Assembly: GCF_001667015.1 (NCBI RefSeq) | Contig: NZ_LZIS01000059.1 | Coordinates: 52,192-116,191 of the forward strand | DNA: 64,000 nucleotides | Reading direction: 5' to 3' | Source of the DNA: Mycobacterium sp. E3198 | GTDB taxonomy: Bacteria > Actinomycetota > Actinomycetes > Mycobacteriales > Mycobacteriaceae | Shown: positions 9,885 through 18,411 of the stretch, piece after piece | Layout: the number at the start of each line of letters is the position of its first letter | Position numbering within the stretch: the stretch's first letter is position 1 | Position numbers and translations under genes: made by a program | Notes under the pieces: generated by a model | What the model was told of the DNA's origin: nothing | The model's input: only the letters and a program-made list of their open reading frames with translations | Database searches by the model: none

Positions 9885-10726
9885 TCGGGGCGGCTTACGC
9901 CCAGCTGTCTGCCGTTACCTACGGGGTCAGCGATTTCGTGGGCGGTGTAGCCGCTCGACGGGTGGCCGCGCTGCGGGTGATGCTGGTGGCCTACCCGCTC
10001 GAGGCATTGATTCTGGGCGTGCTGGCCATCGCCGTGGGCGGCCCGATCCAGTCCGGCGCGATCATTTGGGGCAGCCTGTACGGCATTGGTATGGCGTTCG
10101 GCATGTGGGCGTTCTTCGCCGCGCTGGGCTCCGGGCCGATCTCGGTGGTCTCGCCGCTGGCCGCCGTCCTGAACGCGGCCGTGCCCGTCGCGGTCGGCGT
10201 GGCGCTGGGGGAGCGACCCGGCCAGGCGGCGTCAGTGGGCGTCGTCCTGGCCCTGATCGCGGTGACGCTGGTCAGCCGCGAGGCCACCACCGATGGCGTG
10301 ACGCCCTACCGATTCACCCCAAAAGTGGCCTGGCTCACGGTGCTGGCCGGGTCGGCGATGGGGCTCAACATGGTGTTCCTGCATCAGGCGCCGCATGCCA
10401 CCAAGCTCTGGCCGCTGGTATTCGCCCGGCTGGCCGCCACCGCGGTCGTGTTCGGCATGTCCGCGCTGAGCAACAATTTGCGGCTCCCGCGCGGCAAGCC
10501 GATGAAGATGGCGCTCACGGTGGCCCTGCTGGACGCCTGCGCCAACGTGACGATGTTGGCGGCGCTGCACACCTGGCTGCTCTCGCTGGCGAGCATCCTC
10601 ATCTCGCTGTATCCGGCCGCGACGGTCGTGCTGGCCATGGTCGTGCTGCGCGAGCGGGTCAGTCGCCTGCAGGGCGTCGGCATGGTGATGGCCATGGGAT
10701 CCGTGGCGATGATCGCCGCAAGCTAG
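9881..10726 (+). CDS. EamA/DMT-family transporter
   Basis: Integral membrane protein with about ten predicted helices in two EamA repeats. The second repeat runs from about WLTVLAGSAMGLNMVFLHQ to the C-terminal LQGVGMVMAMGSVAMIAAS. The substrate is unknown. The first conventional start in frame is GTG 9938, but that would begin inside the first helix. The reading frame upstream encodes IGAAYAQLSAVTYGVSDFVGG, which looks like a proper first helix, and the only possible initiator there is CTG at 9881, with AAGGG about 6 nt upstream. A CTG start overlapping the smpB stop is therefore proposed. The family is firm, the start uncertain. Confidence 0.8.
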   Translation: MIGAAYAQLSAVTYGVSDFVGGVAARRVAALRVMLVAYPLEALILGVLAIAVGGPIQSGAIIWGSLYGIGMAFGMWAFFAALGSGPISVVSPLAAVLNAAVPVAVGVALGERPGQAASVGVVLALIAVTLVSREATTDGVTPYRFTPKVAWLTVLAGSAMGLNMVFLHQAPHATKLWPLVFARLAATAVVFGMSALSNNLRLPRGKPMKMALTVALLDACANVTMLAALHTWLLSLASILISLYPAATVVLAMVVLRERVSRLQGVGMVMAMGSVAMIAAS

Positions 10727-10746
10727 CGACGGCCTAGTATCCGACC

Positions 10747-11592
10747 ATGGCCGATCGACCGGTGACCAAGCTCGACAAATCCGAGGTGCTCGCTGGCCTC
10801 TTCGCGGTGTGGGACGGCATCGACGCCCTCCTGGACGGGCTCACGGAGGCCGAATGGCAGGCGGCCAGTCCGCTGCCGGGCTGGGACGTCAAGGCGCTGG
10901 TGGCGCACATGATCGGCACCGAGTCCTTCCTCGCCGGCGTCGCTGCACCCCAGCCCGACATCGACCTCTCGGCGCTCGAGCATGTCCGCAACGACATCGG
11001 CGTCATGAATGAGTGCTGGGTCCGTCACCTCAGCTCGGAGGCTGGCGCCGACGTGCTGGCACGGTTCAGGGACATCACCAGCGACCGGCGCAAGGCCTTG
11101 ACGGGCATGTCCGACGAGGACTGGGACGCGGTCACGCCGACGCCGGTGGGCCCGGAAAGCTATGGGCGGTTCATGCGGGTCCGGGTGTTCGACTGCTGGA
11201 TGCACGAGCAGGACATGCGGCAGGCACTGGCGCGCCCGTCGTCCGACGACGCGCTGCGCGGCCCGGCCTCGGAACTCTCCCTCGACGAGATCGCGGCCAC
11301 CATGGGGTACGTGGTGGGCAAGCGCGCCAAGGCGCCCGACGGTTCGCGCATCCTCTTCGAGCTGACCGGCCCGGTGGCCCGCGACATCCGCGTCAACGTG
11401 GACGGTCGCGCTGCGCTGGTCGACGACTTCGGCGGCCAGGAGCCGACGGCCACGATCCGGCTGGACGGGCTGCAGTTCACCCGGCTCTCCGGCGGCCGCC
11501 CGATGAGCCCGGCCCGCGACCAGGACATCGAACTCGGCGGCGACAAAGAGGTCGCGTCCCGGGTCGTCGAGAACCTCAACTTCGTGATCTGA
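10747..11592 (+). CDS. maleylpyruvate isomerase N-terminal-type (DinB-like) protein, Rv3099c-like
   Basis: 281 aa. The N-terminal half is a DinB-like four-helix bundle of the mycothiol-dependent maleylpyruvate isomerase type: LDGLTEAEWQAASPLPGWDVKALVAHMIG contains the family WDVxxxxxH metal-site region, and a later HEQDMR supplies another His. The C-terminal half is a small alpha/beta domain. The family includes mycothiol-dependent enzymes, but the substrate here cannot be inferred. Conserved neighbour of smpB in mycobacteria (Rv3099c position). Confidence 0.8.
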   Translation: MADRPVTKLDKSEVLAGLFAVWDGIDALLDGLTEAEWQAASPLPGWDVKALVAHMIGTESFLAGVAAPQPDIDLSALEHVRNDIGVMNECWVRHLSSEAGADVLARFRDITSDRRKALTGMSDEDWDAVTPTPVGPESYGRFMRVRVFDCWMHEQDMRQALARPSSDDALRGPASELSLDEIAATMGYVVGKRAKAPDGSRILFELTGPVARDIRVNVDGRAALVDDFGGQEPTATIRLDGLQFTRLSGGRPMSPARDQDIELGGDKEVASRVVENLNFVI

Positions 11593-11726
11593 CAGCGTTT
11601 TTCGCCGCGACATAGATCACACCGCGCGGCGTAGGTGTAGCCACGCGGCCTCATTGGGTAGCCGAGAACGTACCGGCGCGCCTTGCGCCGACACCGAATC
11701 GTCAATGCCAGGAGGGCTGAGAGTCC

Positions 11727-12689
11727 ATGACCGCACCCGATACCACCCGTTTGCTCGCGCAGCTGCGCACGCTGCTCGATCTGACCAACACTGAGATCCA
11801 GGTCGCGGAAACCCGCGTCGTCCAGGCACGCACCGAGGCGGTGCGCCGCGAACTGTCGCAGAACGCCGCGAACGGCCGCAAGCGCGCCGAGGCCCTTGAG
11901 ACCGCGATCCGCAAGCTGGGCGGTTACCCCGACGTCATCGGTCCTTTCCTGGGACGCGCCGCGGCGGCGGTCAAGGCGCTGACCGAGCAGGCGGAGCCGT
12001 TCGACGAGGCGCTGCTGGGCGACCTGGCGCTGGAGGACCAACTGCTGGACCGCGCCCGCTACACCAAGGCGCTGGCCGTCGCGGCCAAGCGCCAGGACAT
12101 CGAGAACTTGGCAGAGCGCCTGATCACCGCGCACTCGGCCACGGTGGACTGGCTGACCACCGTGCTGGCCGAAGACGCGCTCGGCGGGCCGGCCGCGCTG
12201 CGGCGCACGCCGTTGCAGGCTGCCGCCGGCACCGCGGTGAAACTGGTCAACCTGCCCATGTCGTGGTCGGCCCGCGGGTTGGACAGGGCCGTCGACACAC
12301 TGCGCTCCACCGGCCCGGCGCTGGGCGACCTGGTCAAGCGCGGCGGCAATGCGGGCGAGGTTGCGGCGAAGGCGCTGTCCGCGTCGCAGAGTGCGGCGTT
12401 GAAGGCCGCGGAGCGGGTCACCCGTTCCGAGGGGGCCGACGGCGCCGCCGACGCGCTGCACGCGGGCCGCACGGCGGCCGGTGTCCTGGACGCCAAGGAG
12501 CTGCCCATCCGCAAGTACGACGACCTGAACGTCAGCGAAGCGGTGGCCGCGATCAAGGAGCTGACGGCCCCCGACGACGTTCGCGCGATCCTCGCCTACG
12601 AGGAGGCGCACAAGAACCGGCAAGGCATCGTCTCGGCGGCGCAGACCCGCGTGGCTGCCATCGCACAGGACGTCGTGGGCATCAAGTAA
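11727..12689 (+). CDS. ferritin-like helical protein with C-terminal actinobacterial YEExHKxR domain
   Basis: 320 aa, strongly helical and Ala-rich. Residues about 1-150 resemble a ferritin-like/DUF892-type bundle (LLAQLRTLLDLTNTEIQVAE and later ELAERLITAHSATVDWL). The last 50 residues, LPIRKYDDLNVSEAVAAIKEL followed by AYEEAHKNRQGIV, form a small module that recurs at the C-termini of many actinobacterial proteins, including lipid-droplet-associated ones. No metal-binding set of residues is clear, so iron storage should not be assumed. An AGGAGG-rich site lies upstream of the ATG at 11727. Confidence 0.7.
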   Translation: MTAPDTTRLLAQLRTLLDLTNTEIQVAETRVVQARTEAVRRELSQNAANGRKRAEALETAIRKLGGYPDVIGPFLGRAAAAVKALTEQAEPFDEALLGDLALEDQLLDRARYTKALAVAAKRQDIENLAERLITAHSATVDWLTTVLAEDALGGPAALRRTPLQAAAGTAVKLVNLPMSWSARGLDRAVDTLRSTGPALGDLVKRGGNAGEVAAKALSASQSAALKAAERVTRSEGADGAADALHAGRTAAGVLDAKELPIRKYDDLNVSEAVAAIKELTAPDDVRAILAYEEAHKNRQGIVSAAQTRVAAIAQDVVGIK

Positions 12690-12840
12690 CGGCTAGCCGC
12701 CTTGGCCCGAGGGCCCCCCTGGAGTCGTCTGACCGGGGGGGTTCTCGGGTCTGGCGGCCGGCTCGGGAAGGTAATTCCGTTGCCCGTTGTTGTGCACCGC
12801 GTACCATTGATAGTCCTGCCGAAAGTCGGCGGGGATGCGA

Positions 12841-13205
12841 GGGGCTGAACGGCTTCGACTTCGCGCATCGAATCAAGGGAAGCGTGCCGGTGCAGGCAAG
12901 AGACCACCGTAAGCGTCGTTGCAACCATATAAGCGCCGATTCACATCAGCGCGACTACGCTCTCGCTGCCTAAGCGACAGCTAGTCCGTCAGACCGGGAA
13001 CGCCCTCGACCCGGACCCTGGCGTCAGCTAGAGGGATCCACCGGTGAGTCCGGTCGCGGGACTCATCGGGACATATACAGCGACTGGGATCGTCATCCTG
13101 GCTGGTTCGCGTGACCGGGAGATCCGAGTAGAGGCATAGCGAACTGCGCACGGAGAAGCCTTGAGGGAATGCCGTAGGACCCGGGTTCGATTCCCGGCAG
13201 CTCCA
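12841..13205 (+). ncRNA. ssrA: transfer-messenger RNA (tmRNA)
   Basis: Acts with SmpB to rescue stalled ribosomes. The 5' end GGGGCTGAACGGCTTCGACTT pairs with the 3' end CAGCTCC (13199-13205 region) to form the acceptor stem of the tRNA-like domain, and GGGTTCGATTCCC is the T-arm. The CCA is not encoded. The internal tag frame ends in AlaAla-stop (12935-12973). The 3' half of the T-arm and the acceptor strand double as the attachment site of the adjacent element, whose insertion leaves the RNA intact. About 150 bp separate it from the previous gene and should hold its promoter. TACCAT near 12811 is a possible -10, not secure. Confidence 0.95.
12935..12973 (+). other. tmRNA tag-peptide reading frame
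   Basis: Encodes ADSHQRDYALAA then TAA. With the alanine carried by tmRNA itself this gives the degradation tag AADSHQRDYALAA, identical to the published M. tuberculosis tag as I recall it. The terminal YALAA is the ClpXP-type recognition end. Confidence 0.92.
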
Positions 13206-13207
13206 CT
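13186..13207 (+). repeat. attL: 22-bp attachment-site direct repeat in ssrA 3' end
   Basis: The segment starting TTCGATTCCCGGCAGCTCCA and ending CT is repeated exactly at 40368-40389. Four further bases to the left match with one mismatch. It covers the T-arm and 3' acceptor strand of tmRNA, a common target for phage and island tyrosine integrases. An integrase gene begins 88 bp to the right. Confidence 0.95.
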
Positions 13208-13295
13208 GTATAACTGCAGGTCAGAATACTAAATATAACCGAAGCTAGAGCCCCGTCAACGATCTGGTCAACATCGGGAGTGTAAGCTCCGGCTC

Positions 13296-14411
13296 GTGGC
13301 GTCCACGAAGATCCGTTACCGTGCCGACGGGAGCTCCTACACTGCCGTCCTGTACCGGCACGGCGGCAAACAGACCAGCAGCAGTTTCGGTGACCATGCC
13401 GAGGCCCTGCGATTCCAAGACGTCTGCAACCGGCTGGGTCCAGCCGAGGCCCTGAGGATCTGGGAATCCAAACAGCCGAAAGAGGGGCTCAGTGTCGCGG
13501 AGTTCATCGAGCGGCACATCGATTCCCTGTCCGGGTTGGAACGGAAAACCCTCGCCGAGTACCGGCGATATCTGACCCGCGATATCGATCCTGCCCTAGG
13601 TCCCATCCCTCTGAGCACCCTGGGCCGTACTGACGTGAGCCGGTGGGTGAACACGATGCGCGATGATGGTGCCTCGGGGAAGACCATCCAGAACAAGGTG
13701 GGCTTTCTCTCCGGTTGCCTGAATGCTGCCGTCCAGGATGGACTGCTACCTGCTAACCCTGCCATCGGTGTCCGGCTGCCGAGGACAGTCCGACGCGAGA
13801 TGACCTTCCTGACGATGGACGATTACAGATTGCTTAAGGCCGCCTTTACTGAGCATTGGCATCCATTCTTGGACTTCCTAGTTGCCTCCGGCTGCAGGAT
13901 CTCAGAGGCCACCGCATTGACCCCTGGTGACGTCGACACCGCCAGAGAAACCGTCCGCATCACCAAGGCCTGGAAGAGGATCCCCGGTGGTGTCGACGCC
14001 AAGTACGAGCTCGGCGCACCGAAGAGCCGGAGGTCCAACAGGACCGTGGCCGTCCCCAAGTCGATTCTGGAACAGCTGGATTACTCCAAGGAATATCTGT
14101 TCACCACCACCAAGGGTCTGCCCATCCGCGTCTACTCCTGGCGTACCAATGTCTGGATGCCCAGCGTGGCCAAGGCTAAGACAAAGGACGAGAAGAACCC
14201 GGACAAGGTGTTGCTTACTAAGCCAGTTCGTATCCATGACCTTCGCCATACTGCTGCGAGCTGGTGGCTTGGCAAGGGCGTCCCGCTGATTACCGTTTCG
14301 GCCCAGCTGGGCCATGACGACACCTCCGTCACGGCGAAGATCTATGGCCACCTGGACCAGGCTGCAGGCCAAGCTGCGGCAATTGCTATGGCTGAAATGA
14401 TGAGCTTCTAA
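13296..14411 (+). CDS. int: tyrosine-type site-specific integrase
   Basis: 371-aa phage-type integrase that would recombine attP with the ssrA attB. It has an N-terminal arm-binding region (about 1-60), a core-binding SAM-like domain (about 65-160), and a catalytic domain from about 165. Catalytic residues visible: R201 (GCRISEA), H314 and R317 in HDLRH, H340 (QLGHDD) and nucleophile Y350 (KIYGH). Start GTG 13296 lies 88 bp inside attL, the standard arrangement for self-targeting integrases. All catalytic residues are present, so it is probably active. Confidence 0.96.
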   Translation: MASTKIRYRADGSSYTAVLYRHGGKQTSSSFGDHAEALRFQDVCNRLGPAEALRIWESKQPKEGLSVAEFIERHIDSLSGLERKTLAEYRRYLTRDIDPALGPIPLSTLGRTDVSRWVNTMRDDGASGKTIQNKVGFLSGCLNAAVQDGLLPANPAIGVRLPRTVRREMTFLTMDDYRLLKAAFTEHWHPFLDFLVASGCRISEATALTPGDVDTARETVRITKAWKRIPGGVDAKYELGAPKSRRSNRTVAVPKSILEQLDYSKEYLFTTTKGLPIRVYSWRTNVWMPSVAKAKTKDEKNPDKVLLTKPVRIHDLRHTAASWWLGKGVPLITVSAQLGHDDTSVTAKIYGHLDQAAGQAAAIAMAEMMSF

Positions 14412-14561
14412 ATGTGATGTTCGCCACCGTTTCTGACAATTGCGAGGGCTGCGTTATTTCCCACCAGGAGTTATGGGCGAACTCCCATAGTTGTCCGGCT
14501 TGTGTATTAATTACGTCTTTTGCCCAAATTAGCTGAGCGGTCTGCAGCGTAAGCTCCTGCC

Positions 14562-14786
14562 GTGTTGTCGAAGTCCCTGGCCGAGGCTGCAGCGGAAATC
14601 CCCTGCAGTGAGAGGTGGCTGGCCGATAACCTCAGGGCTGGCAAGTTTCCTGGTCGGAAAATTGCGAGGCAGTGGAGACTAACCGAGGACGATCTGCTGG
14701 CCATCCTTGATATCTGCCGGGTGAGACGGGATTCTCCTGGAACCTCGGCCACCCCCACAACTGCCCGCAAGCTCAGGAGGCGCTAG
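14562..14786 (+). CDS. excisionase-like helix-turn-helix protein
   Basis: 74-aa basic protein. SLAEAAAEIPCSERWLADNLRAG followed by FPGRKIARQWRLTEDDLLAIL is the winged-HTH pattern of MerR-like excisionases (HTH_17-type). It probably binds attachment-site arms and biases the integrase toward excision. Starts at GTG 14562 or TTG 14565. It lies 150 bp after the integrase on the same strand, as in many phages and islands. Confidence 0.75.
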   Translation: MLSKSLAEAAAEIPCSERWLADNLRAGKFPGRKIARQWRLTEDDLLAILDICRVRRDSPGTSATPTTARKLRRR

Positions 14787-14812
14787 CTACAGCCCAAGAG
14801 CGGCTGAAAGAT

Positions 14813-14848
14813 CCCCGAGAGAACCGCAGAGTTACGGGCAACTCGGGG
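14813..14848. terminator. hairpin after excisionase gene (possible terminator)
   Basis: CCCCGAG (14813-14819) pairs with CTCGGGG (14842-14848) around a 22-nt loop, followed by AT-rich DNA (TCTAATCAATTAAAA). Position after the excisionase gene suits a terminator, but the loop is long and there is no clean T-run. The AT-rich stretch to 14900 (with TATATATAGAGG) could instead hold the promoter or replication-related sequence for the next gene. Confidence 0.35.
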
Positions 14849-15000
14849 TCTAATCAATTAAAACCCTGCGTATATATAGAGGTACGCGATCTGTAGATAA
14901 GATTATCCGTAAAAAGAATGGCTCGCAGCGGATGCTCCGAGCCAATCCAAGTAAAGGTTCCCCAACCTTATATAGGTTCTCCGCAAGAAAGAAACCCGTA

Positions 15001-16335
15001 ATGACCATTCACCCTCAACCAGAAGTGAAGCAGTCAATGAAGAGTATACACGAACCAGAACAATTTAGTCAGTCTAAGTTATTTCCCACGATCACGCTAG
15101 CCGATCTTTTCTCGGAGCTAGATGATCGGATATTCGATGATCATTCTAAGCTGATCGGAGGGTGGTCCAAGGACCAGTTGACTCTCGATATCGACAAGGT
15201 GTGGCGGGACCTATTCCCTGGGCGCACCACAAGGCGGCTGCTGGCCATCGCTAGGTTCGCCAGATCGGTATATGTAGCCGAATGCCATCACCCTGGCCAG
15301 GGGTGCCACTACTCCCGAGCTATGTCGTCCTACAACGACCGCTACCGGCGGACCAATGACCCCTTCGATAGTTACCGGCTGACGACTGGTGCAGCCGATG
15401 ACCTGCAGTCTCTGGGCCTGATTGATCAGGTCTGTGGCAGGCGCTGGGGGAAGGAAACAGCCGTCTACCCGACCCGTGAGCTAATGGATTTTCTTGCCTA
15501 CATCGACCCCCAGGAGGCACCAGCATCGCCCCCAGTCCCTGAGATGCTCTTCCTGAAAAGCAAGAGCACTATCGGCAAAGACGGCAAGGAAATCCCCGGC
15601 TCCAACCTGCCATACCGGGATACCGCAGAGACTAAAGAGCTGAAGTCCAAACTGGCCATCATCCTGGCCAAGAGGCTGGGCACCACAATCAACTACCGGG
15701 AGGGCTCATTAGACGTCAGCAGGTTGCGAATGATCTTCGTGGAGTCGTTCGCCAGGATCGGCAGGATCTACGAGAAGTGGCAGAACATCGAGAGTTCCCA
15801 ACGACAGCACTTCCGTTGGGTGATGAACGGCAAAGAGTACCGAATGGTTGAGCTGGACTACCGATGCATGATGCCCACTCTTGCTTACTATCTGTTGGGA
15901 GTACCGCCGCCCCCTGGGGACCTATATGAGATCCTTGGATGGGAAGGCAAAGAAGGAAGGAAGCTGGTCAAGCTGGGCATGATTGTGATGCTCAATGGCG
16001 GGGGAACAAGAAGTATCCGTCGGGAGGGCAAACTATTCCTGCAGGACGCCAAGCTGTTGGTGCAGGACATCAAGAAAGCACACCCAGCACTAGAACCTCT
16101 ATTCGGTACAGATACCGGAGCTAACCTGATGAAGATGGATGGGCAGATAGCAATAGAAGTGATGCTCGCCATGATTGACAAGACTGGTATCTGTCCTTTG
16201 CAGGTCCACGATTCATTCCTCGTGCCAGACATCTATGAGGACATCCTCAGGGGCGTCATGAAAGAGAAGGGAAGGCCCTATGGATTGATCGTTGATGGGG
16301 GAGCAGGAGGGGAAGGAAGGAAGGAACCTTCATAA
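15001..16335 (+). CDS. replication-type protein with family-A-polymerase-like palm motifs
   Basis: 444 aa from ATG 15001 (an ATG at 14932 and one at 15034 are also in frame). The N-terminal 270 residues have no recognised domain. The C-terminal part carries three blocks in the order of a family-A polymerase palm: VELDYRCMMPTLAYYLLG (283-300) like motif A (D-Y-S-x-x-E/H-P), KLVKLGMIVMLN (321-332) in the place of motif B, and LQVHDSFLVP (400-409) like motif C (VHDE/VHDSF). It is far shorter than DNA polymerase I and has no exonuclease domain. Probably the element's replication or priming enzyme, inferred from motifs and its place next to int/xis. The DNA is distinctly AT-richer than the host. 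Confidence 0.6.
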   Translation: MTIHPQPEVKQSMKSIHEPEQFSQSKLFPTITLADLFSELDDRIFDDHSKLIGGWSKDQLTLDIDKVWRDLFPGRTTRRLLAIARFARSVYVAECHHPGQGCHYSRAMSSYNDRYRRTNDPFDSYRLTTGAADDLQSLGLIDQVCGRRWGKETAVYPTRELMDFLAYIDPQEAPASPPVPEMLFLKSKSTIGKDGKEIPGSNLPYRDTAETKELKSKLAIILAKRLGTTINYREGSLDVSRLRMIFVESFARIGRIYEKWQNIESSQRQHFRWVMNGKEYRMVELDYRCMMPTLAYYLLGVPPPPGDLYEILGWEGKEGRKLVKLGMIVMLNGGGTRSIRREGKLFLQDAKLLVQDIKKAHPALEPLFGTDTGANLMKMDGQIAIEVMLAMIDKTGICPLQVHDSFLVPDIYEDILRGVMKEKGRPYGLIVDGGAGGEGRKEPS

Positions 16336-16908
16336 TGGGGTTACATTATTTCTCATGCCTCTGAACTGCAGGAACACGAACCTTTGAGGCGAGGCGCAGA
16401 CACGCTCAAGAGGTCAAGCACTTCTCGCCTTGCGACTTTGTGTCACTCGCTAGCAAGGTACCGAGTCAGGAAATTACGCAGGGGAGGCTGTCGTACGCCT
16501 GGGAACATGTAGGGCTTTTAGGACACGTCGGGAGGGTTTCCCCTACCGCAGGGTGGCGCACCTGGCTCTCCGGGATGACGGTGTCCTGATGTCACTAGTC
16601 ACATAGATCCCTGACCTACTTACCCTCTCGGCTGTGAGGCCGATGAAATCCTTCCGCCCTAACACTAACTAGCCCCGTTTCGTGGCTCCTAGCGTCCATG
16701 CCACGGCAGCAATGGGGTGTTAAGGCTGCTGCCCGGTTCGGTCCTGCAGCCCAGGCTCCCAAGGATGCAGCGCGGCAACCCCGAAATAGGAAAAAGTCTT
16801 CCTGAGACCTGCACACCCGGAACATTCGTAAAGGAGTGGCCGCCGCGATGCTGAAGCAGATCGAACGCTTGTTGCTCACCACTGCCTGGCACTGCAAGAC
16901 TCACGCCC
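16336..16908. other. 573-bp stretch with no confident gene
   Basis: No reading frame here has convincing codon use or a recognisable product on either strand. A short frame from ATG 16848 (preceded by AAGGAG) begins MLKQIERLLLTTAWHCKTHAHEG like a small phage protein, but then runs out of frame with the nuclease gene at 16909 and into a stop near 16998. It may be the stub of a replaced gene. A weak inverted repeat CTTGC/GCAAG lies near 16430-16460. Probably a regulatory or decayed region. Confidence 0.4.
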
Positions 16909-17265
16909 ATGAAGGAGGCGGAAGTTCAAGCTGCGTTCGTGGATTACCTCCAGGAACGCGGATGGAAGGTCAAGACCCACAACGACGATCACGCTGACGT
17001 CAAAGCGTGGCGCGGCGAGAATTTTCTGGTTGCCGAGGTAAAGGGAGCGACGACCGACTCTGGGCTGGATGTGGACACGGCGTACGGGCAACTGCTTCGA
17101 AGGATGGGAGATCGGTCCGACGGAATTCGATACGCGTTGGTCGTGCCCGACTCCGCCCGACGGGCTGCTCTGCGTGTCTCGGAAGAAGTACGGCGGCGGT
17201 TGGGAATCGACGTGTGGACAGTCGACGAGGCTGGCAACATTCAACTCGTTGACGACGTCTCCTAG
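16909..17265 (+). CDS. small PD-(D/E)XK nuclease-fold protein
   Basis: 118 aa. MKEAEVQAAFVDYLQERGW is followed by DVKAWRG and FLVAEVKGA, giving the PD-(D/E)XK triad D30, E43 and K45. TAYGQLLRRMG is the helix with a conserved Gln usual in Mrr/VRR-type restriction folds. The whole protein is only the nuclease core, with no DNA-recognition domain, so it may act with a partner or be a solitary defence nuclease. No obvious partner is adjacent. The ribosome-binding site is weak. Confidence 0.6.
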   Translation: MKEAEVQAAFVDYLQERGWKVKTHNDDHADVKAWRGENFLVAEVKGATTDSGLDVDTAYGQLLRRMGDRSDGIRYALVVPDSARRAALRVSEEVRRRLGIDVWTVDEAGNIQLVDDVS

Positions 17266-17295
17266 CGGTTTGGGTGAAACGGTCGACGGCGTCAT

Positions 17296-17544
17296 TCATT
17301 GCAGACCATCGGTGCCCTGGCCGCTTTGCCGCCAAAAGCTCAGGGTGTGAACCGACAACCCGCTCAGCTGGGCGACTTCAGCGGGAGTCAGGTTGTCCTT
17401 GCCCAGTGGCACCCGAGCGACAGCACACTCAACGAATCTCGGGCAGTCGCAGTCGGGAGCCGCGCAGGACGACCCGCCGGGGCGACCTCCACCCCCGCCG
17501 TGATGGACGTTAGCGAAGTGCCCGCACCGGCCGCAGCGGGCCAT
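17296..17544 (-). CDS. small protein with cysteine cluster and HTH-like tail
   Basis: About 82 aa from MARCGRCGHFANV (an upstream ATG at 17574 is also in frame). Cysteines CGRCGHF...CAAPDCDCPRF suggest a zinc ribbon. The C-terminal LTPAEVAQLSGLSVHTLSFWRQSG looks like a MerR/excisionase-type HTH helix pair. It overlaps the end of the preceding HTH gene by 35 nt, so the two are probably co-translated and act together in element regulation or excision. Function otherwise unknown. Confidence 0.55.
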   Translation of the reverse strand: MARCGRCGHFANVHHGGGGGRPGGSSCAAPDCDCPRFVECAVARVPLGKDNLTPAEVAQLSGLSVHTLSFWRQSGQGTDGLQ

Positions 17545-17788
17545 CCCTTTGATTGAGCCTGGCTGGTGGCTCACTGCGTTCGCCGTCTCTTGGTTCGTCG
17601 CGGTCGTTGATGGGGCGCATCAACTGTTCATCAATCTCGTTGAGGTCGACCCGAATCAGCCGACAGGACTTACCCATGCGGTATCCAGTCAGCTCGCCAT
17701 CCTCAATGAGCCGACGCACGGTGTGGCCGCTGATCTGCAGGTACTCCGCAGCTTCGGCGATGGTGATGTAGCGGCGAGTCATTTGCAT
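17510..17788 (-). CDS. excisionase-family DNA-binding protein
   Basis: 92 aa. RRYITIAEAAEYLQISGHTVRRLIEDGEL followed by YRMGKSCRLIRVDLNEIDEQLMRP is the standard excisionase/HTH_17 winged helix. The C-terminal tail is charged and probably disordered. Starts at ATG 17788 (a second ATG two codons later). First gene of a two-gene minus-strand unit. Could be a directionality factor or a small transcription regulator. Confidence 0.75.
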   Translation of the reverse strand: MQMTRRYITIAEAAEYLQISGHTVRRLIEDGELTGYRMGKSCRLIRVDLNEIDEQLMRPINDRDEPRDGERSEPPARLNQRDGPLRPVRALR

Positions 17789-18411
17789 GGCCCAAGGCTT
17801 GTGTCGGCCTAACTGCAGCAGTGATTCCCGTTCAATTCGGATCAGGCGACCGGACGGATGGCCCCGTCACGCACTCCGATATGGCGCACATCAAGATCTC
17901 GCAGCACCTTGTAAATAGACCTCGCCACGGTCGACCCCGCAATATTCAGCCGCCTGGCCGATGGTCCACCACGGAGGGAGTACCACCGGCTAATTGTCGG
18001 CTGGCAAGACTCAACTCGCCACAGGAAGCTGGCGTTGCCGGTACGCCTCGGCAGCCCCCACGATCCTCCGGGCAGTCCTGTAGTACCTCCAGGATCGAAG
18101 GCCCGTTCCAACATCGCGCCAAACGACAAGCTGACTCCCAGCAGCGCGATAGCATCCGCGACGTGGCAGAAATGAGTGTGGCTGATTCCTGAGTTCAACG
18201 GCGATGGGCATCTCCCCCCCCAGGAGATACCGCACGACCCTGGAAATGGTTGAGGCCAGGTTCGTGGTCGATGGGCGATTCGCCGCTAGTAGAGAGCGCT
18301 TAAGTCTGTTCAATGGCCTGCTCAGGTACCTCACCGACTAGGGAAGCCGTTAGCTGCTGTTGGAGGCGAGCTCTCGGCGGAGTACCTAGGTGACGAACCT
18401 GTGCCGACGCG
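17789..18411. other. stretch with no confident gene, probably decayed coding DNA
   Basis: Overlapping minus-strand frames at 17842-18198 and 18011-18334 give fragments without a recognisable fold. RRLNIAGSTVARSIYKVLRDLDVRHIG (about 17850-17930) looks like the end of a helix-turn-helix protein. The fragments switch frame near 18180, consistent with an old regulator gene broken by indels. No clear promoter or repeat was found. Confidence 0.35.

Noticed and set aside
11160..12623. 487-codon minus-strand frame
   Set aside because: It runs antisense through two well-supported plus-strand genes and shows shadow composition.
16336..16908. tRNA or other structured RNA in the gene-free stretch
   Set aside because: No cloverleaf or conserved T-arm sequence; only weak local inverted repeats.
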